39,304 nt of DNA from Sphingomonas sp. GM_Shp_1 (GTDB taxonomy: Bacteria; Pseudomonadota; Alphaproteobacteria; Sphingomonadales; Sphingomonadaceae), in assembly GCF_026540895.1 (NCBI RefSeq), contig NZ_JALNUR010000028.1, positions 1 to 39,304 of the forward strand, given 5' to 3'. Below, piece by piece: positions 1 through 8,356 of this stretch. Position numbers and translations under genes: made by a program. The first letter of the stretch is position 1. The number at the start of each line of letters is the position of its first letter. The notes beneath the pieces are model-generated. The model worked only from the letters and a program-made list of their open reading frames with translations. It had not been told where the DNA came from and ran no database searches.

Positions 1-50
1 AAGTCGGTCGTCTCACGACATTCTATTCCGGTGCTAGCTGACGACGTAAA

Positions 51-1997
51 TTACTCACCGACCTTAAGTCGGGCCGAACGAGGCTGGCGGCTGGAGGCAG
101 GTAGAAGACGCGTCGGCAGCGGCCGGAGGCGGTCGGTAACCTTGGGGATCTGATCCACCGCCTCCTTCAGCCGGTTCAACCGCGCCGCCTTCGAATAGCG
201 GCCGGCGGTTTCCCCGCTCATGGTATGGCCGACGAGGTCTGCACGGGTTTCGAGGAATACCTCACGGTGCTTCAACTCCGTCGTGACCGTGTGCCGAAAC
301 GAGTGGATGGCCTGCCCCGGCTCGATGAAGTCCAGCTTCCTCGCGATCTTCATCCACCAGTTCTTGTAAAAGACGTCGCCATAGCTCCGCTTGCCCGACG
401 CGGTTCGAAGCTCGGGAAACAGCATCGTCTCGCCCGCAGCGCGCAGCGCCTTGATGTAGTCCGGCAGTCCGAGCCGAATCAGTTCGTCAGCGAACGGTAC
501 CAGTCGCACCGCCGCCCTGTTCTTGACGCGCCCGCCGTTCTCGTCGGTGATCGCGAAGAACCAGATTCCGTTCTCCTCGCCGATGTCGTCGAGCGTCAGC
601 TGGCAGATTTCCTCGCGCCGACAGCCGGTGTACCAAGCAATGGGCAGCACCCAAAAGCCCGCGTCGTGCCAAATTTCGGCCCCCTGCTCGAGCCGACGCC
701 CGAGTGATCGCGACCCGGTCCAGATCGGCAGACGAAACAGTTGCCGTCCATCCTCCTCGGTATACGCGTCGCGCTGATCGCGCGCGTCGCGATCATCCTC
801 ATAGAGGAAGTCCGACCAGTCGATGGTGGCGACGCCGTCGACCTGCTTGCCGACCCAGGCCATCAATTCCTTCAGGAAGAGGAAGTGGCGGTTCGTGCTG
901 GTCGACTGAAGCCCGATCGTCTTCGCGTCGCGCGTGCCGGCCTTGATCTCCTCCCCCGCCTCGCGACAGATTTCCTCGAGCGACATCGCGTCGTGGCGCC
1001 GCGACTTGTGGTGGCTAACGGGCAGACGTGAGAAATGCTCGTTGAGCCGGACCACGTCCTCGCGCACGACGAGGCGTATCGGGCGTGCGCCATAGCTCTT
1101 CTCAAGCAGGCGCGCCGCCGACAGGAACTGGGTCCGGGTCTTCTCCGTCCAGCGCGCCTTTCGTCTTGCGTCACCAACGATCTTGGGATTGTCGGCGATG
1201 AACCGCTCCGCGGCCTGGGTCGGCGTCATCGACGCCCAAGGCTCGGCCACCTCGGGCACGTGCGGCGGGACCGGGGCAGGAACAGCCGCAGGGGCAGCGG
1301 CAACAGCGGCGAAGGGCATCGCCGAGGCCGGGCCACGATCGTCGGTCATGGTCGCCCACATCGTCGCCGGATCGACGAGGCGACGCCGATATTCCAGCGC
1401 GGCCGCCAGCCTTCCCTCAAGATTGACCTTCCGGGCAATGTCGAGATTGTCCTCGGTCTCGGCGACGCCCACCGTTCGAAGATCCTGAGCCGCCTTGTCA
1501 TGCGACCGTTCGCGCCAGTCCGGTCGGTCTGCGAAGAAGTCGATCAGCGTCTCCTTCTGCTCGTCCGTCAGTCCGGAAAAGCGTGCCTCGACGTGCTCGC
1601 GGCTTCCTACGTTCTCCGGGACGCCGTTCACGACGAAATCCCTCAGCATCACCTCGTAGATGGCGACGAGGCCCTCGATCATGAAGGTCGCGTCGGGATC
1701 GGTGCGCTGGTAGCCGACGTGGACCCGCTCGAGATGATCGCGCATCCCCTCCATCGCCTCGCGGAAGATTCCGGCCTTCTGGGCGATCGTCAGACTTGCG
1801 GCTCGGCCGTGCTGGCCCAAAGTCATCTTTAGCGTCTCGCTCTTCGCCGTCATCGCGCACCCCATGCTGCGCGCCACCGCCTGGGCGGTCGTTCGGAGGC
1901 TGAGGCGTAGGGTAAAAGGCTTACCATCCTGAAAACGGACGGTACGGCGCCAGTAATAGACGGCGCCTCGGCGCTCGACGTTCTGGATCGCAGGCAC
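51..1997 (-). CDS. Tyrosine site-specific integrase with DUF6538-like N-terminus
   Basis: Tyrosine recombinase that would integrate and excise a mobile element. From the GTG at 1997 the protein has 648 residues. The first ~50 residues (ERRGAVYYWRR and following) resemble the DUF6538 N-terminal domain of phage-like integrases; a SAM-like core-binding region follows around residues 270-410. The catalytic set is complete: R460 in WYTGCRREE, H565 and R568 in HSFRH, H591 in LVGH and Y601 in GRYSK. I chose GTG 1997 because a GGAG lies 5 nt upstream; the reading frame is open to a GTG at 2027, which lacks a clear ribosome site. The gene starts about 90 bp from the 3' end of tRNA-Gln and points away from it, the usual layout for an element using a tRNA attachment site. 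The rest of the element would lie to the left. Family assignment is firm; the exact start is not. Confidence 0.93.
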   Translation of the reverse strand: MPAIQNVERRGAVYYWRRTVRFQDGKPFTLRLSLRTTAQAVARSMGCAMTAKSETLKMTLGQHGRAASLTIAQKAGIFREAMEGMRDHLERVHVGYQRTDPDATFMIEGLVAIYEVMLRDFVVNGVPENVGSREHVEARFSGLTDEQKETLIDFFADRPDWRERSHDKAAQDLRTVGVAETEDNLDIARKVNLEGRLAAALEYRRRLVDPATMWATMTDDRGPASAMPFAAVAAAPAAVPAPVPPHVPEVAEPWASMTPTQAAERFIADNPKIVGDARRKARWTEKTRTQFLSAARLLEKSYGARPIRLVVREDVVRLNEHFSRLPVSHHKSRRHDAMSLEEICREAGEEIKAGTRDAKTIGLQSTSTNRHFLFLKELMAWVGKQVDGVATIDWSDFLYEDDRDARDQRDAYTEEDGRQLFRLPIWTGSRSLGRRLEQGAEIWHDAGFWVLPIAWYTGCRREEICQLTLDDIGEENGIWFFAITDENGGRVKNRAAVRLVPFADELIRLGLPDYIKALRAAGETMLFPELRTASGKRSYGDVFYKNWWMKIARKLDFIEPGQAIHSFRHTVTTELKHREVFLETRADLVGHTMSGETAGRYSKAARLNRLKEAVDQIPKVTDRLRPLPTRLLPASSRQPRSARLKVGE

Positions 1998-2089
1998 GGC
2001 ATCTCCACATGGAGCCGTCACACCCACCGGCCCAATCCAGTGGCTGCGACCGATTTTCTGCCGCTAAAACAATAACTTAGCTGGAAATA

Positions 2090-2164
2090 TGGCTGGGGCG
2101 GCAGGATTCGAACCTGCGTATGACGGTACCAAAAACCGTTGCCTTACCGCTTGGCGACGCCCCA
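2090..2164 (-). tRNA. tRNA-Gln (anticodon TTG)
   Basis: The minus strand reads as a 75-nt tRNA starting TGGGGCG and ending CGCCCCAGCCA, so the CCA is encoded. The anticodon stem is ACGGT/ACCGT around the loop TTTTGGT, which gives anticodon TTG (glutamine). The T arm contains GGTTCGAATCC. The acceptor arms TGGGGCG and CGCCCCA pair. The 3' end faces the integrase gene and is the probable attachment site of the element to the left. Confidence 0.95.
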
Positions 2165-2224
2165 GTGGAGAGGCGCGCTTATAACCGGCGCGCCGCTCTT
2201 GAAAAGCCCTATTCAGTCGATTCT

Positions 2225-3322
2225 TCAGCCCAGGCGGCGCATCCAGCCATGCGGGTCGGGGGCCTGGCCGCGCTGGATCGCGACCAGTTGTTCGCGCAAT
2301 GCCGTGGTCAGCTGGCCGGGGCCGCCGCTGCCGATGGTGAAGCGGCCCGCCGGCTCCGCGACGCTGCCGATCGGAGTGACCACCGCCGCCGTGCCGCAGG
2401 CAAAGGCTTCGACCAGGCGACCGCTGGCGGCGTCGGCGCGCCACTGGTCGATGGCATAGGGCTCCTCGCGCACCGTCAGGCCTTGGACACGCGCGATGGT
2501 CAGGATCGAATCGCGGGTGATGCCGGGCAGGATCGTGCCGGTCAGCGGCGGCGTCACCAGCGAGCCGTCGTCGAACACGAAGAAGACGTTCATACCGCCC
2601 AGTTCCTCGACCCAGCGGCGCTCGACCGCGTCGAGGAAGACCACCTGGTCGCAGCCGTTCGCGATCGCCTCCTTCTGGGCGAGCAGGCTGGCGGCGTAAT
2701 TTCCGCCGCACTTGGCCGCACCGGTGCCGCCGGGCGCCGCACGGGTATAGCCCTGGCTGACCCAGATCGACACGGCGGGCGCCCCGCCCTTGAAATAGGC
2801 GCCGACCGAGGAGGCGATGACCATGTAGAGATATTCCGCGGACGGCTTCACGCCCAGGAACACCTCGCTCGCGAACATGAAGGGGCGCAGATAGAGCGCG
2901 CCGCCATCCTGTTCGGGAATCCAGTTCCGCTCGATCTCGACCAGCCGCTCGACCGATTCGAGGAACAGATTCTCGGGCAGTTCGGGCATCGCCATGCGAC
3001 GCGCCGAATCCTGGAAACGCCGCGCATTCGCCTCGGGCCGGAACAGCGCGGTGCCGCCATCGGCCAGGCGATAGGCCTTCATCCCCTCGAAGATTTCCTG
3101 CGCATAATGCAGGACCGAGGCCGCCGGATCGACGCTGAGCGGTGCCCGCGCGGTGATCTGCGCATCGTGCCAACCCTTGTCGTCGCTATAGCGGATCAGC
3201 GCCATGTGATCGGTGAAGACGCGACCGAAACCCGGATCGACCAGACGCGCCGCCCGCTCGCTCGCCGCAACCGGAGTCGCGCAAGGATCGAACCGAAACG
3301 TAAGGGATTGTGCCGCGTCCAT
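2225..3322 (-). CDS. ilvE: Branched-chain amino acid aminotransferase
   Basis: PLP enzyme that interconverts leucine, isoleucine or valine with their 2-oxo acids using glutamate/2-oxoglutarate; cytoplasmic, last step of branched-chain amino acid synthesis. The 365-residue product has the class IV aminotransferase fold. The PLP lysine is K204 in GAAKCGGNYA. HYAQEIFEGMKAYR (about 92-105) and GTAAVVTPIG near the C-terminus are typical. Length and motifs fit the longer BCAT type (ilvE_II, shared with eukaryotic BCATs) rather than the ~310-residue E. coli type. ATG 3322 is preferred because AGAGAG sits 6 nt before it; an ATG at 3328 abuts that site. The gene is divergent from the marR-like gene, about 55 bp away, so the regulator may act on it; that is inference. 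Confidence 0.95.
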   Translation of the reverse strand: MDAAQSLTFRFDPCATPVAASERAARLVDPGFGRVFTDHMALIRYSDDKGWHDAQITARAPLSVDPAASVLHYAQEIFEGMKAYRLADGGTALFRPEANARRFQDSARRMAMPELPENLFLESVERLVEIERNWIPEQDGGALYLRPFMFASEVFLGVKPSAEYLYMVIASSVGAYFKGGAPAVSIWVSQGYTRAAPGGTGAAKCGGNYAASLLAQKEAIANGCDQVVFLDAVERRWVEELGGMNVFFVFDDGSLVTPPLTGTILPGITRDSILTIARVQGLTVREEPYAIDQWRADAASGRLVEAFACGTAAVVTPIGSVAEPAGRFTIGSGGPGQLTTALREQLVAIQRGQAPDPHGWMRRLG

Positions 3323-3349
3323 GATCATCTCTCTGTTTTGGGTTGCCGT

Positions 3350-3359
3350 GGCCTAGGCC
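3350..3359. promoter_or_regulatory. Palindrome GGCCTAGGCC between ilvE and marR
   Basis: A perfect 10-bp palindrome lies in the short divergent intergenic region, 20 bp before the marR start and 27 bp before the ilvE start. MarR proteins usually bind palindromes of this kind in their own promoters. The inner eight bases, GCCTAGGC, recur in the other marR promoter at 37453-37460. Short and GC-rich, so a chance origin remains possible. Confidence 0.35.
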
Positions 3360-3379
3360 CTGTGTCTAGACGGGTCAAC

Positions 3380-3877
3380 ATGGCTGCCTCTAACCAGTCC
3401 GCGTCGGCACAATTTCTCCGCGAGCCCGAACTCCGCAGGGGCATGGAATTGCTGTATTTCGGCAATAGCCACCTCGTGCGATCCATCGACCGCGGTCTCG
3501 CCGCGCAGGGGTTGGGCCGTGCCCATCACCGCGCCCTGTACTTCATGGCTCGCAAGCCCGACATGACGGTCAGCGAGCTACTGTCGCTGCTCGCGATCAC
3601 CAAACAGTCGCTGGGCCGCGTGCTCAACGAACTGGCGAGCCGCGACCTGATCGAGACGCGCCCGGGCGATCGCGACCGGCGGCAGAGGCTGCTGCGCCTG
3701 ACGCCCGCTGGCGCGAAGATGGAAGCGGAGTTGTTCGACGCGCTGCGCGAAAAGCTGTCCAAGGCCTATGCGCGGGCCGGGCAGCAGGCGGTGACGGGGT
3801 TCTGGACCGTGCTGGAGGGGTTCATCCCCGAACAGGAACGCGCCCGGATCGAGGACTTGCGGACCAACGACGGCTGA
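3380..3877 (+). CDS. MarR-family transcriptional regulator, PetP-like
   Basis: A 165-residue winged-helix regulator. The segment GLGRAHHRALYF, the helix-turn-helix around LLAITKQSLGRVLNELASRDLI and the wing around RPGDRDRRQRLLRLT closely resemble the PetP subgroup of MarR proteins, which in Rhodobacter is encoded next to the response regulator PetR. No petR is adjacent here. The start is the ATG at 3380; the frame is open far upstream, but that part is antisense to ilvE and not credible. No strong ribosome site precedes the start, so the message may be leaderless. It is divergent from ilvE over a ~55-bp gap and faces proC across a palindromic repeat. Regulation of ilvE or of itself is inference. 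Confidence 0.88.
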   Translation: MAASNQSASAQFLREPELRRGMELLYFGNSHLVRSIDRGLAAQGLGRAHHRALYFMARKPDMTVSELLSLLAITKQSLGRVLNELASRDLIETRPGDRDRRQRLLRLTPAGAKMEAELFDALREKLSKAYARAGQQAVTGFWTVLEGFIPEQERARIEDLRTNDG

Positions 3878-3955
3878 TTTCGCGCCGCGGCGTGACAGAA
3901 GGCCAGAGCTGCTTTCGTGCTAGAGCCGAATGACACGGAGCAGACCCTAGCCGAG

Positions 3956-4052
3956 CCCCTCCCCTTCAGGGGAGGGTTGGGGTGGGGCATCACCACGGGC
4001 AACGCGTTTGGGGAAGCGCCCCACCCCCGCCCCCTCCCCTGAAGGGGAGGGG
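3956..4052. repeat. Long imperfect inverted repeat of nested hairpins
   Basis: The left arm (3956-3988) and right arm (4018-4052) are near-complementary. Each arm also folds on itself around CCCCTCCCCTTCAGGGG-type cores. The repeat occupies the gap between the convergent genes marR (ends 3877) and proC (ends 4169). The inner core resembles the hairpin at 35135-35158. It could act as a bidirectional terminator or be a REP-like mobile palindrome. Apart from this element, 3878-4168 shows no gene. Confidence 0.8.
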
Positions 4053-4168
4053 TGGATCGAACTGAGGTCATCCCGTTATAGAATCACGCAAAGGTGATAG
4101 CGGGAAAGGCTACGTCTCCCCAAGCGCCAAACCTCTGCGTCCTCCGCGCCTCTGCGCGAAACACGTCC

Positions 4169-4969
4169 TCACCCCCGAGCAGCGGCGGCCATATCGCGAT
4201 TGCGCCGCTCCGAAGCGGCCAGCGTCTCGGTCATCAGCCGCAACAGTGCGTCATCGGCGTCCAGCACATTCAACCCGGCGCGGGTCGAGCCGCCGGGGCT
4301 CGCCACACGATCGGCCAGCGTGGCGGCCGATGCGTCGGCGGCCATGGCCATCGCCCCTGCCCCGTCGACCGTCGCGAGCGCCAATCGCTGCGCCAGTTCG
4401 GGCGCAAGGCCCAGGGCCGCTCCGGCCTGCGCCAGCGCGTCGATAAAGCGAAAGACAAAGGCCGGACCACAACCCGCCAGCGCGGTGACGGCATCGAACC
4501 GCCCCTCGTCCTCGACCCAGGGCGCGATCCCCAACGGCGTCGCGAGCGCCTCCGCCGCCGCACGGACCGCCGGATCAGTCGAACTCGTATAAAGCGCCGT
4601 CACCCCCTGCCCGATCGCGACCGGCAGGTTGGGCATCATCCGCACCACCGAGTCGGCGGCGATACGCGACGCCAAGGCCTGCTCCTCCACACCCGCCAGG
4701 ATCGAGAGAAGCAAGGCGGGCCGTAGATGCGCCAGGGTCGGAGCGATATCGTCCAACTGCTGCGGCTTGAACCCCAGCATCAGGATCGCGGGTGTCTCAT
4801 CGATGGGCAGCGTGGTCAGCGAGCGAACGCCCTCCGGCGCGCCGCGCCCGCTGCGGGTGATGACGGTAACCTGTAGGGGGTCCAGCCCGGAGGACAACCA
4901 GCGCCGCAGCATCGCCCCGGCCATGTTGCCGCAGCCGATCAGCCAGATAGGACCGTCAGGAAAGCTCAC
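4169..4969 (-). CDS. proC: Pyrroline-5-carboxylate reductase
   Basis: NAD(P)H-dependent reduction of 1-pyrroline-5-carboxylate to proline, the last step of proline synthesis; cytoplasmic. The protein of 266 residues opens with the Rossmann motif WLIGCGNMAGAML. Its C-terminal dimerisation domain carries ALAGCGPAFVFRFIDAL and ASPGGSTRAGL, the P5CR signature. The chosen start is the GTG at 4969, 14 bp after the stop of the ybjN-like gene, with GGGAGGGG upstream. The frame is open for 252 bases more, but that stretch lies inside ybjN and reads as antisense-like sequence. The tight spacing implies co-transcription with the YbjN gene. Confidence 0.93.
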   Translation of the reverse strand: MSFPDGPIWLIGCGNMAGAMLRRWLSSGLDPLQVTVITRSGRGAPEGVRSLTTLPIDETPAILMLGFKPQQLDDIAPTLAHLRPALLLSILAGVEEQALASRIAADSVVRMMPNLPVAIGQGVTALYTSSTDPAVRAAAEALATPLGIAPWVEDEGRFDAVTALAGCGPAFVFRFIDALAQAGAALGLAPELAQRLALATVDGAGAMAMAADASAATLADRVASPGGSTRAGLNVLDADDALLRLMTETLAASERRNRDMAAAARG

Positions 4970-4983
4970 GCCCAGCCCCTCCC

Positions 4984-5487
4984 TCAGGCCTCGCCCTGCG
5001 TCTCGATCAACGCGGCGGCCAGTGCCTCGCGCGGGGTCTTGCCGCCCCACAGGACGAACTGGAACACCGGATAGAAGCGCTCGCACTCCTCGATCGCCGA
5101 TTCGACCAGCAATTCGGTCGCCGAGAGCGAGATGGTGCCGTCCTCCCCGCCATCGACCATCGCGGCGTGGCGATAGAGCAGGATCCCGCTGTTCGACCAC
5201 AGCTCGAAATGGCCGATCCACAGCTGTTCGTTGACCATCGCCAGCGCCTCATAGATGCTGGCGCGGCGATCCTCGGTCACCTTGATGTCGGGAAAAGCCA
5301 GGAATTGCAGGACGCTGTCGTCATCCCGCCACAGCGCGCGGAGTTCGTAGCTGGCCCAGCTGCCCTTGACCGTTGCGACGATTTCCTCGTCATGACGCTC
5401 ATGCTCCCACCCATGGGCGGCGAAATACGCCTCCAGCATATCGATGGGGGCCGAATCATCGGCTTCATGATCGGTCGATTCAAGCAT
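4984..5487 (-). CDS. YbjN domain-containing protein
   Basis: A 167-residue acidic cytoplasmic protein of the YbjN family, a fold related to type III secretion chaperones whose role in alphaproteobacteria is not settled. Family-typical features are the early DMLEAYFAAHGW, the middle LWRDDDSVLQFLAF and MVNEQLWIGHFELWSNSGILLYRHA, and the ISLSATELLVESAIEECERFYPVFQFVLWGGKTP region near the end. The ATG at 5487 has AAGGG 6 nt upstream; an earlier in-frame start at 5529 would add 14 unconvincing residues. It sits directly ahead of proC, an order common in sphingomonads as far as I recall, so the two are likely one operon. Confidence 0.88.
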   Translation of the reverse strand: MLESTDHEADDSAPIDMLEAYFAAHGWEHERHDEEIVATVKGSWASYELRALWRDDDSVLQFLAFPDIKVTEDRRASIYEALAMVNEQLWIGHFELWSNSGILLYRHAAMVDGGEDGTISLSATELLVESAIEECERFYPVFQFVLWGGKTPREALAAALIETQGEA

Positions 5488-5625
5488 CACAGGCCCTTGC
5501 GAACAAACCCAGACCGCCGCAGGTTGCACCGCGCGCGGCCAAGCTGCAAGCAGCCGGATGCCGAAATCTGTGGATAGCTGTCCGGCGACCCGCGCCGGAC
5601 CAGCGATCGGAACGGCTTAGGGAAG

Positions 5626-5904
5626 TCAGGATTCGACCCCGGTCGTCGCCGTCGCCGAACCACCCAGCCGCGCCTCCAGCGCATCCAGACGCGCCTTCAG
5701 CGCATCGGCCTCGTCGCGTGCGGCGACCGCCATCGCCTTGGCAACCTCGAACTCCTCGCGGCTGACGAAATCCAGTCCGCCGATCCACTCGCGCGCACGC
5801 GAACGAGCGCTCGCCTCGGCTTCGCGGCCCATGCCGGCGACGGTACCGGCCAGGCCGTTCATCACCTTGGCGAAATCGTCGAACAGCTTGTTATCGGCCT
5901 GCAT
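5626..5904 (-). CDS. ubiK: UbiK-type ubiquinone biosynthesis accessory factor
   Basis: A small protein of 92 residues from the BMFP/YqiC family. UbiK assists the ubiquinone-synthesis complex (with UbiJ in E. coli) and has membrane-fusogenic properties. The start is MQADNKLFDDFAKVMNGLAGTV, and residues 50-80 (REEFEVAKAMAVAARDEADALKARLD, described here in parts) form a coiled coil with regular leucines and alanines, as in the family. The ATG at 5904 has GGGA upstream; the longer open frame to 5973 lies within the tspO end. It follows tspO by 21 nt. Confidence 0.85.
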   Translation of the reverse strand: MQADNKLFDDFAKVMNGLAGTVAGMGREAEASARSRAREWIGGLDFVSREEFEVAKAMAVAARDEADALKARLDALEARLGGSATATTGVES

Positions 5905-5926
5905 GATCAAATTCCCAAAATTCGTT

Positions 5927-6496
5927 TCACAGCATTTGGGAGGTCTGGGCGCTCGGCACAAGCCTTTCCGCATCGGGATTGAGCTGGCCGATCCGCCAGT
6001 TGAGCACCCCGGCGAAGGACAGCCACACCAGATAGGGCAGCATTAACCACGCCGCCCCGCGCCGAATCCGCGAGAAAGCGATGGTGGTGACGATCGACAG
6101 CAGCAGGATCGCGATCAGCACGACCAGCGCCGTACCCACCTTGTGCGCGCCGAAAAACAGCGGGGTCCAGGCCAGGTTCAGCGCGAACTGGGCCACGAAC
6201 AGGCCGATGGCGACGCCCCGCCCCCGGGCGCCCCGCGCATGGACGATCATCGCCAGCGCCAGACCGATCAGGATATAGAGCGTCGTCCACGCCACCGGGA
6301 ACACCCAGCCGGGCGGAGTCAACTCGGGCTTGGTGAGCGCCATGTACCAGCCATTCTCGCTGCCGGCGGGCACCGAACGCCCCGACGCGAAACCGAGCAG
6401 CAGAACAAGGGGCACGATGACGACCGCCCAGCGCAGGAAGGACATCCGCAACTGACCCTTCGACGCGATCGTACCCAATTGACCCTCTTTCGCCAT
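5927..6496 (-). CDS. tspO: TspO/MBR-family membrane protein
   Basis: A 189-residue integral membrane protein of the tryptophan-rich sensory protein/peripheral benzodiazepine receptor family, which binds porphyrins and modulates oxygen or light responses in Rhodobacter. Five hydrophobic segments are visible. Family motifs include NGWYMALTKPELTPPGWVFPVAWTTLY in loop 1/TM2, FALNLAWTPLFFG in TM3-4 and LPYLVWLSFAGVLNW in TM5. An internal ATG before SFLRW is a possible alternative start about 17 residues in. It lies between tlyA and ubiK on the same strand. Confidence 0.92.
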   Translation of the reverse strand: MAKEGQLGTIASKGQLRMSFLRWAVVIVPLVLLLGFASGRSVPAGSENGWYMALTKPELTPPGWVFPVAWTTLYILIGLALAMIVHARGARGRGVAIGLFVAQFALNLAWTPLFFGAHKVGTALVVLIAILLLSIVTTIAFSRIRRGAAWLMLPYLVWLSFAGVLNWRIGQLNPDAERLVPSAQTSQML

Positions 6497-6568
6497 GATG
6501 CCCGTGGGTGTGCCGCACCAGCCACAGACAGTAAACGGATAAGGTGGATTTTATATGGGCCGAGCCGT

Positions 6569-7303
6569 TCAATTTCGGGATGCGGCGATCAGAAACTCGA
6601 TATTTCCCTCGGGTCCGGTGATGGGACTTCGGGTCACGCCCGCGACCTGCCATCCTGCGTCGGTCAGCCAGGCGACAACTTGATCGCAGACGCGTGCGTG
6701 GACGGCAGGATCGCGGACCACCCCGCCCTTGCCGACCTCCTCACGTCCCGCCTCGAACTGCGGCTTGATGAGCGCGAGCAACCGTGCGTCCGGGGCGGCG
6801 AAGCTCAGCGGGCGCTCCAGCACCTTGGCCAGCCCGATGAAACTGGCATCGCAGACGATCATGTCGACGGGCTCGGGGATATGCGCCTCGGTCAGGATGC
6901 GGGCGCTCGTCTGTTCATGGACGATGACGCGCGCGTCCTGCCGCAGCGACCAGGCGAGCTGGTTGGTGCCGCTATCGACCGCATAGACCCGCGCCGCCCC
7001 CTTTTGCAGCAGCACGTCGGTAAAGCCCCCGGTCGAACTGCCAACATCGATGGCCACCGCATCGGTCACGTCCCAACCGAAATGCTCCAGGCCGTGGGCC
7101 AGCTTGATGCCGCCGCGCGACACCCAGGGATGGTCGCGCCCGCGCACGTCGAGCGCGGCATCCTCGGCCAGTTGCTGTCCGGGCTTGGCGATCTTGGTCT
7201 CGCCCGAAAAGACGAGGCCCGCCATCACCAGCGCCTGCGCGCGCGAACGGGATTCCACGAGTCCGCGATCCACGAGCATCTGGTCGACACGCAGCTTGGC
7301 CAT
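6569..7303 (-). CDS. tlyA: TlyA-family rRNA 2'-O-methyltransferase
   Basis: A 244-residue protein with an N-terminal S4 RNA-binding domain (KLRVDQMLVDRGLVESRSRAQALVMAG, residues 3-30 in two parts) and an FtsJ-like SAM methyltransferase domain (VAIDVGSSTGGFTDVLL, residues ~83-99). TlyA proteins methylate 2'-hydroxyls in 16S and/or 23S rRNA, and their loss changes capreomycin response in mycobacteria. CDASFIGLAKVLE and LALIKPQFEAG carry the expected catalytic-core acid and lysine. ATG 7303 is preceded by GC-rich sequence with AGGGG. It is divergent from the hydrolase gene at 7443. Confidence 0.93.
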   Translation of the reverse strand: MAKLRVDQMLVDRGLVESRSRAQALVMAGLVFSGETKIAKPGQQLAEDAALDVRGRDHPWVSRGGIKLAHGLEHFGWDVTDAVAIDVGSSTGGFTDVLLQKGAARVYAVDSGTNQLAWSLRQDARVIVHEQTSARILTEAHIPEPVDMIVCDASFIGLAKVLERPLSFAAPDARLLALIKPQFEAGREEVGKGGVVRDPAVHARVCDQVVAWLTDAGWQVAGVTRSPITGPEGNIEFLIAASRN

Positions 7304-7442
7304 GCCCCGCCCCTACCCCTCGCCTCGGCCCGTCGCAAGCCACGATCCACTGGGCTCGAATGCTATTGCCTATCTTTTTAGTAGGAATAAATTGATCGCA
7401 TGGATCGGGAGTCGACCCGACCCGGAATCGAGGAGACGCCAT

Positions 7443-8123
7443 ATGGGTTCGTTCGCATCCTATGAGGCCCGCAAACCGACGGTCCTCACCGTACCCGGGC
7501 TGGGCGGCTCGGGCCGCTCGCACTGGCAGAGCCTGTGGGAAGAGGCGCGACCCGACACGATCCGGGTCGAACTGGGCATGTGGTCGACGCCGCACCGCAA
7601 TGCCTGGGTCACGCGGCTCGATCAGGCGATCCGCCAGGCGCAGGCGCCGGTGATCCTGGCGGCGCATTCGCTGGGTTGTCTGGCCGTCGCCTGGTGGGCG
7701 GAATTGTCCCCGCAACCCTATGGCTGGCCGGTCGCGGGCGCATTGCTGGTCGCGCCCGCCGATGTCGACCGGGCGGACGCGCCGGACGCGTTGAAGGGCT
7801 TTGCGCCGTCGCCCCGCACGCCGCTGCCCTTCCCCTCGATCCTGGTCGCGAGCCAGGACGATCCCTGGATTTCGATCGAGCGCGCGCACAGCCTGGCGGT
7901 CGATTGGGGTAGCCATTTCGTCGATGCCGGGCATCAGGGGCATATCAATGCGGCCAGCGGGCTGGGCTGGTGGCAGGAAGGGCAGGAACTGCTCGACCGG
8001 GTGATCGCGGCAAGCGGAATGGACCGCCCCACGCCTTCGGGGCCATTATCGCCGAGCGAAGCCCGCGCCGTGCTGGCGGTCAATGCGACGGACGCGGCGC
8101 AGGCGCATTATCTGGGGCGATAA
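7443..8123 (+). CDS. RBBP9/YdeN-type alpha/beta hydrolase
   Basis: A 226-residue serine hydrolase of the RBBP9/YdeN family. It opens with VLTVPGLGGSGRSHWQSLWE, has the nucleophile elbow AAHSLGCLAVAWW (serine at about residue 77), an acid region around ASQDDPWISIERA and the histidine in DAGHQGHINA. Natural substrates of this family are mostly unknown. The start is the ATG at 7443, with GAGGAG about 7 nt upstream; the longer open frame back to 7050 is antisense to tlyA. It ends at a convergent junction containing an inverted repeat. Confidence 0.88.
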   Translation: MGSFASYEARKPTVLTVPGLGGSGRSHWQSLWEEARPDTIRVELGMWSTPHRNAWVTRLDQAIRQAQAPVILAAHSLGCLAVAWWAELSPQPYGWPVAGALLVAPADVDRADAPDALKGFAPSPRTPLPFPSILVASQDDPWISIERAHSLAVDWGSHFVDAGHQGHINAASGLGWWQEGQELLDRVIAASGMDRPTPSGPLSPSEARAVLAVNATDAAQAHYLGR

Positions 8124-8223
8124 GTATAGCCCGGTGTTCGGGGCCGATGGTTGGGCATGCGCTTCGACTTCGCTCGGCGCGGACGGTGGTTGGGCGAACG
8201 GAGGTGGGACGTCCCCTTCCCCT

Positions 8224-8356
8224 CCTCCGTTCAGCCTGAGCGAAGTCGAAGGCTACGCCCCGCCATCCGCCACGTACACCATCTCGGCTTTGTCGGGGTG
8301 GGATTGAAGGCACAGGGTTTCCCTTGGCCTTCGACTTCGCTCAGGCTGAACGGAGG
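8224..8356. repeat. REP-like inverted repeat pair, 30-bp perfect arms
   Basis: Bases 8224-8253 and 8327-8356 are perfect inverted copies of each other over 30 bp, with the core TTCAGCCTGAGCGAAGTCGA. A degenerate third piece (CTTCGACTTCGCTC) starts at 8163. The layout is that of a REP/BIME-type palindromic element in a convergent intergenic region. The right arm overlaps the 3' end of the small gene at 8341-8523 and supplies its stop codon. No transposase is nearby. Confidence 0.85.

Noticed and set aside
3956..4052. CRISPR array or small RNA gene at the GC-rich repeat
   Set aside because: It is one inverted repeat with nested palindromes. No direct repeats with spacers and no promoter are visible.
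4970..5221. N-terminal extension of ProC by 84 residues
   Set aside because: The open frame runs inside the ybjN-like gene in another frame; the Rossmann motif of ProC begins right after the GTG at 4969.
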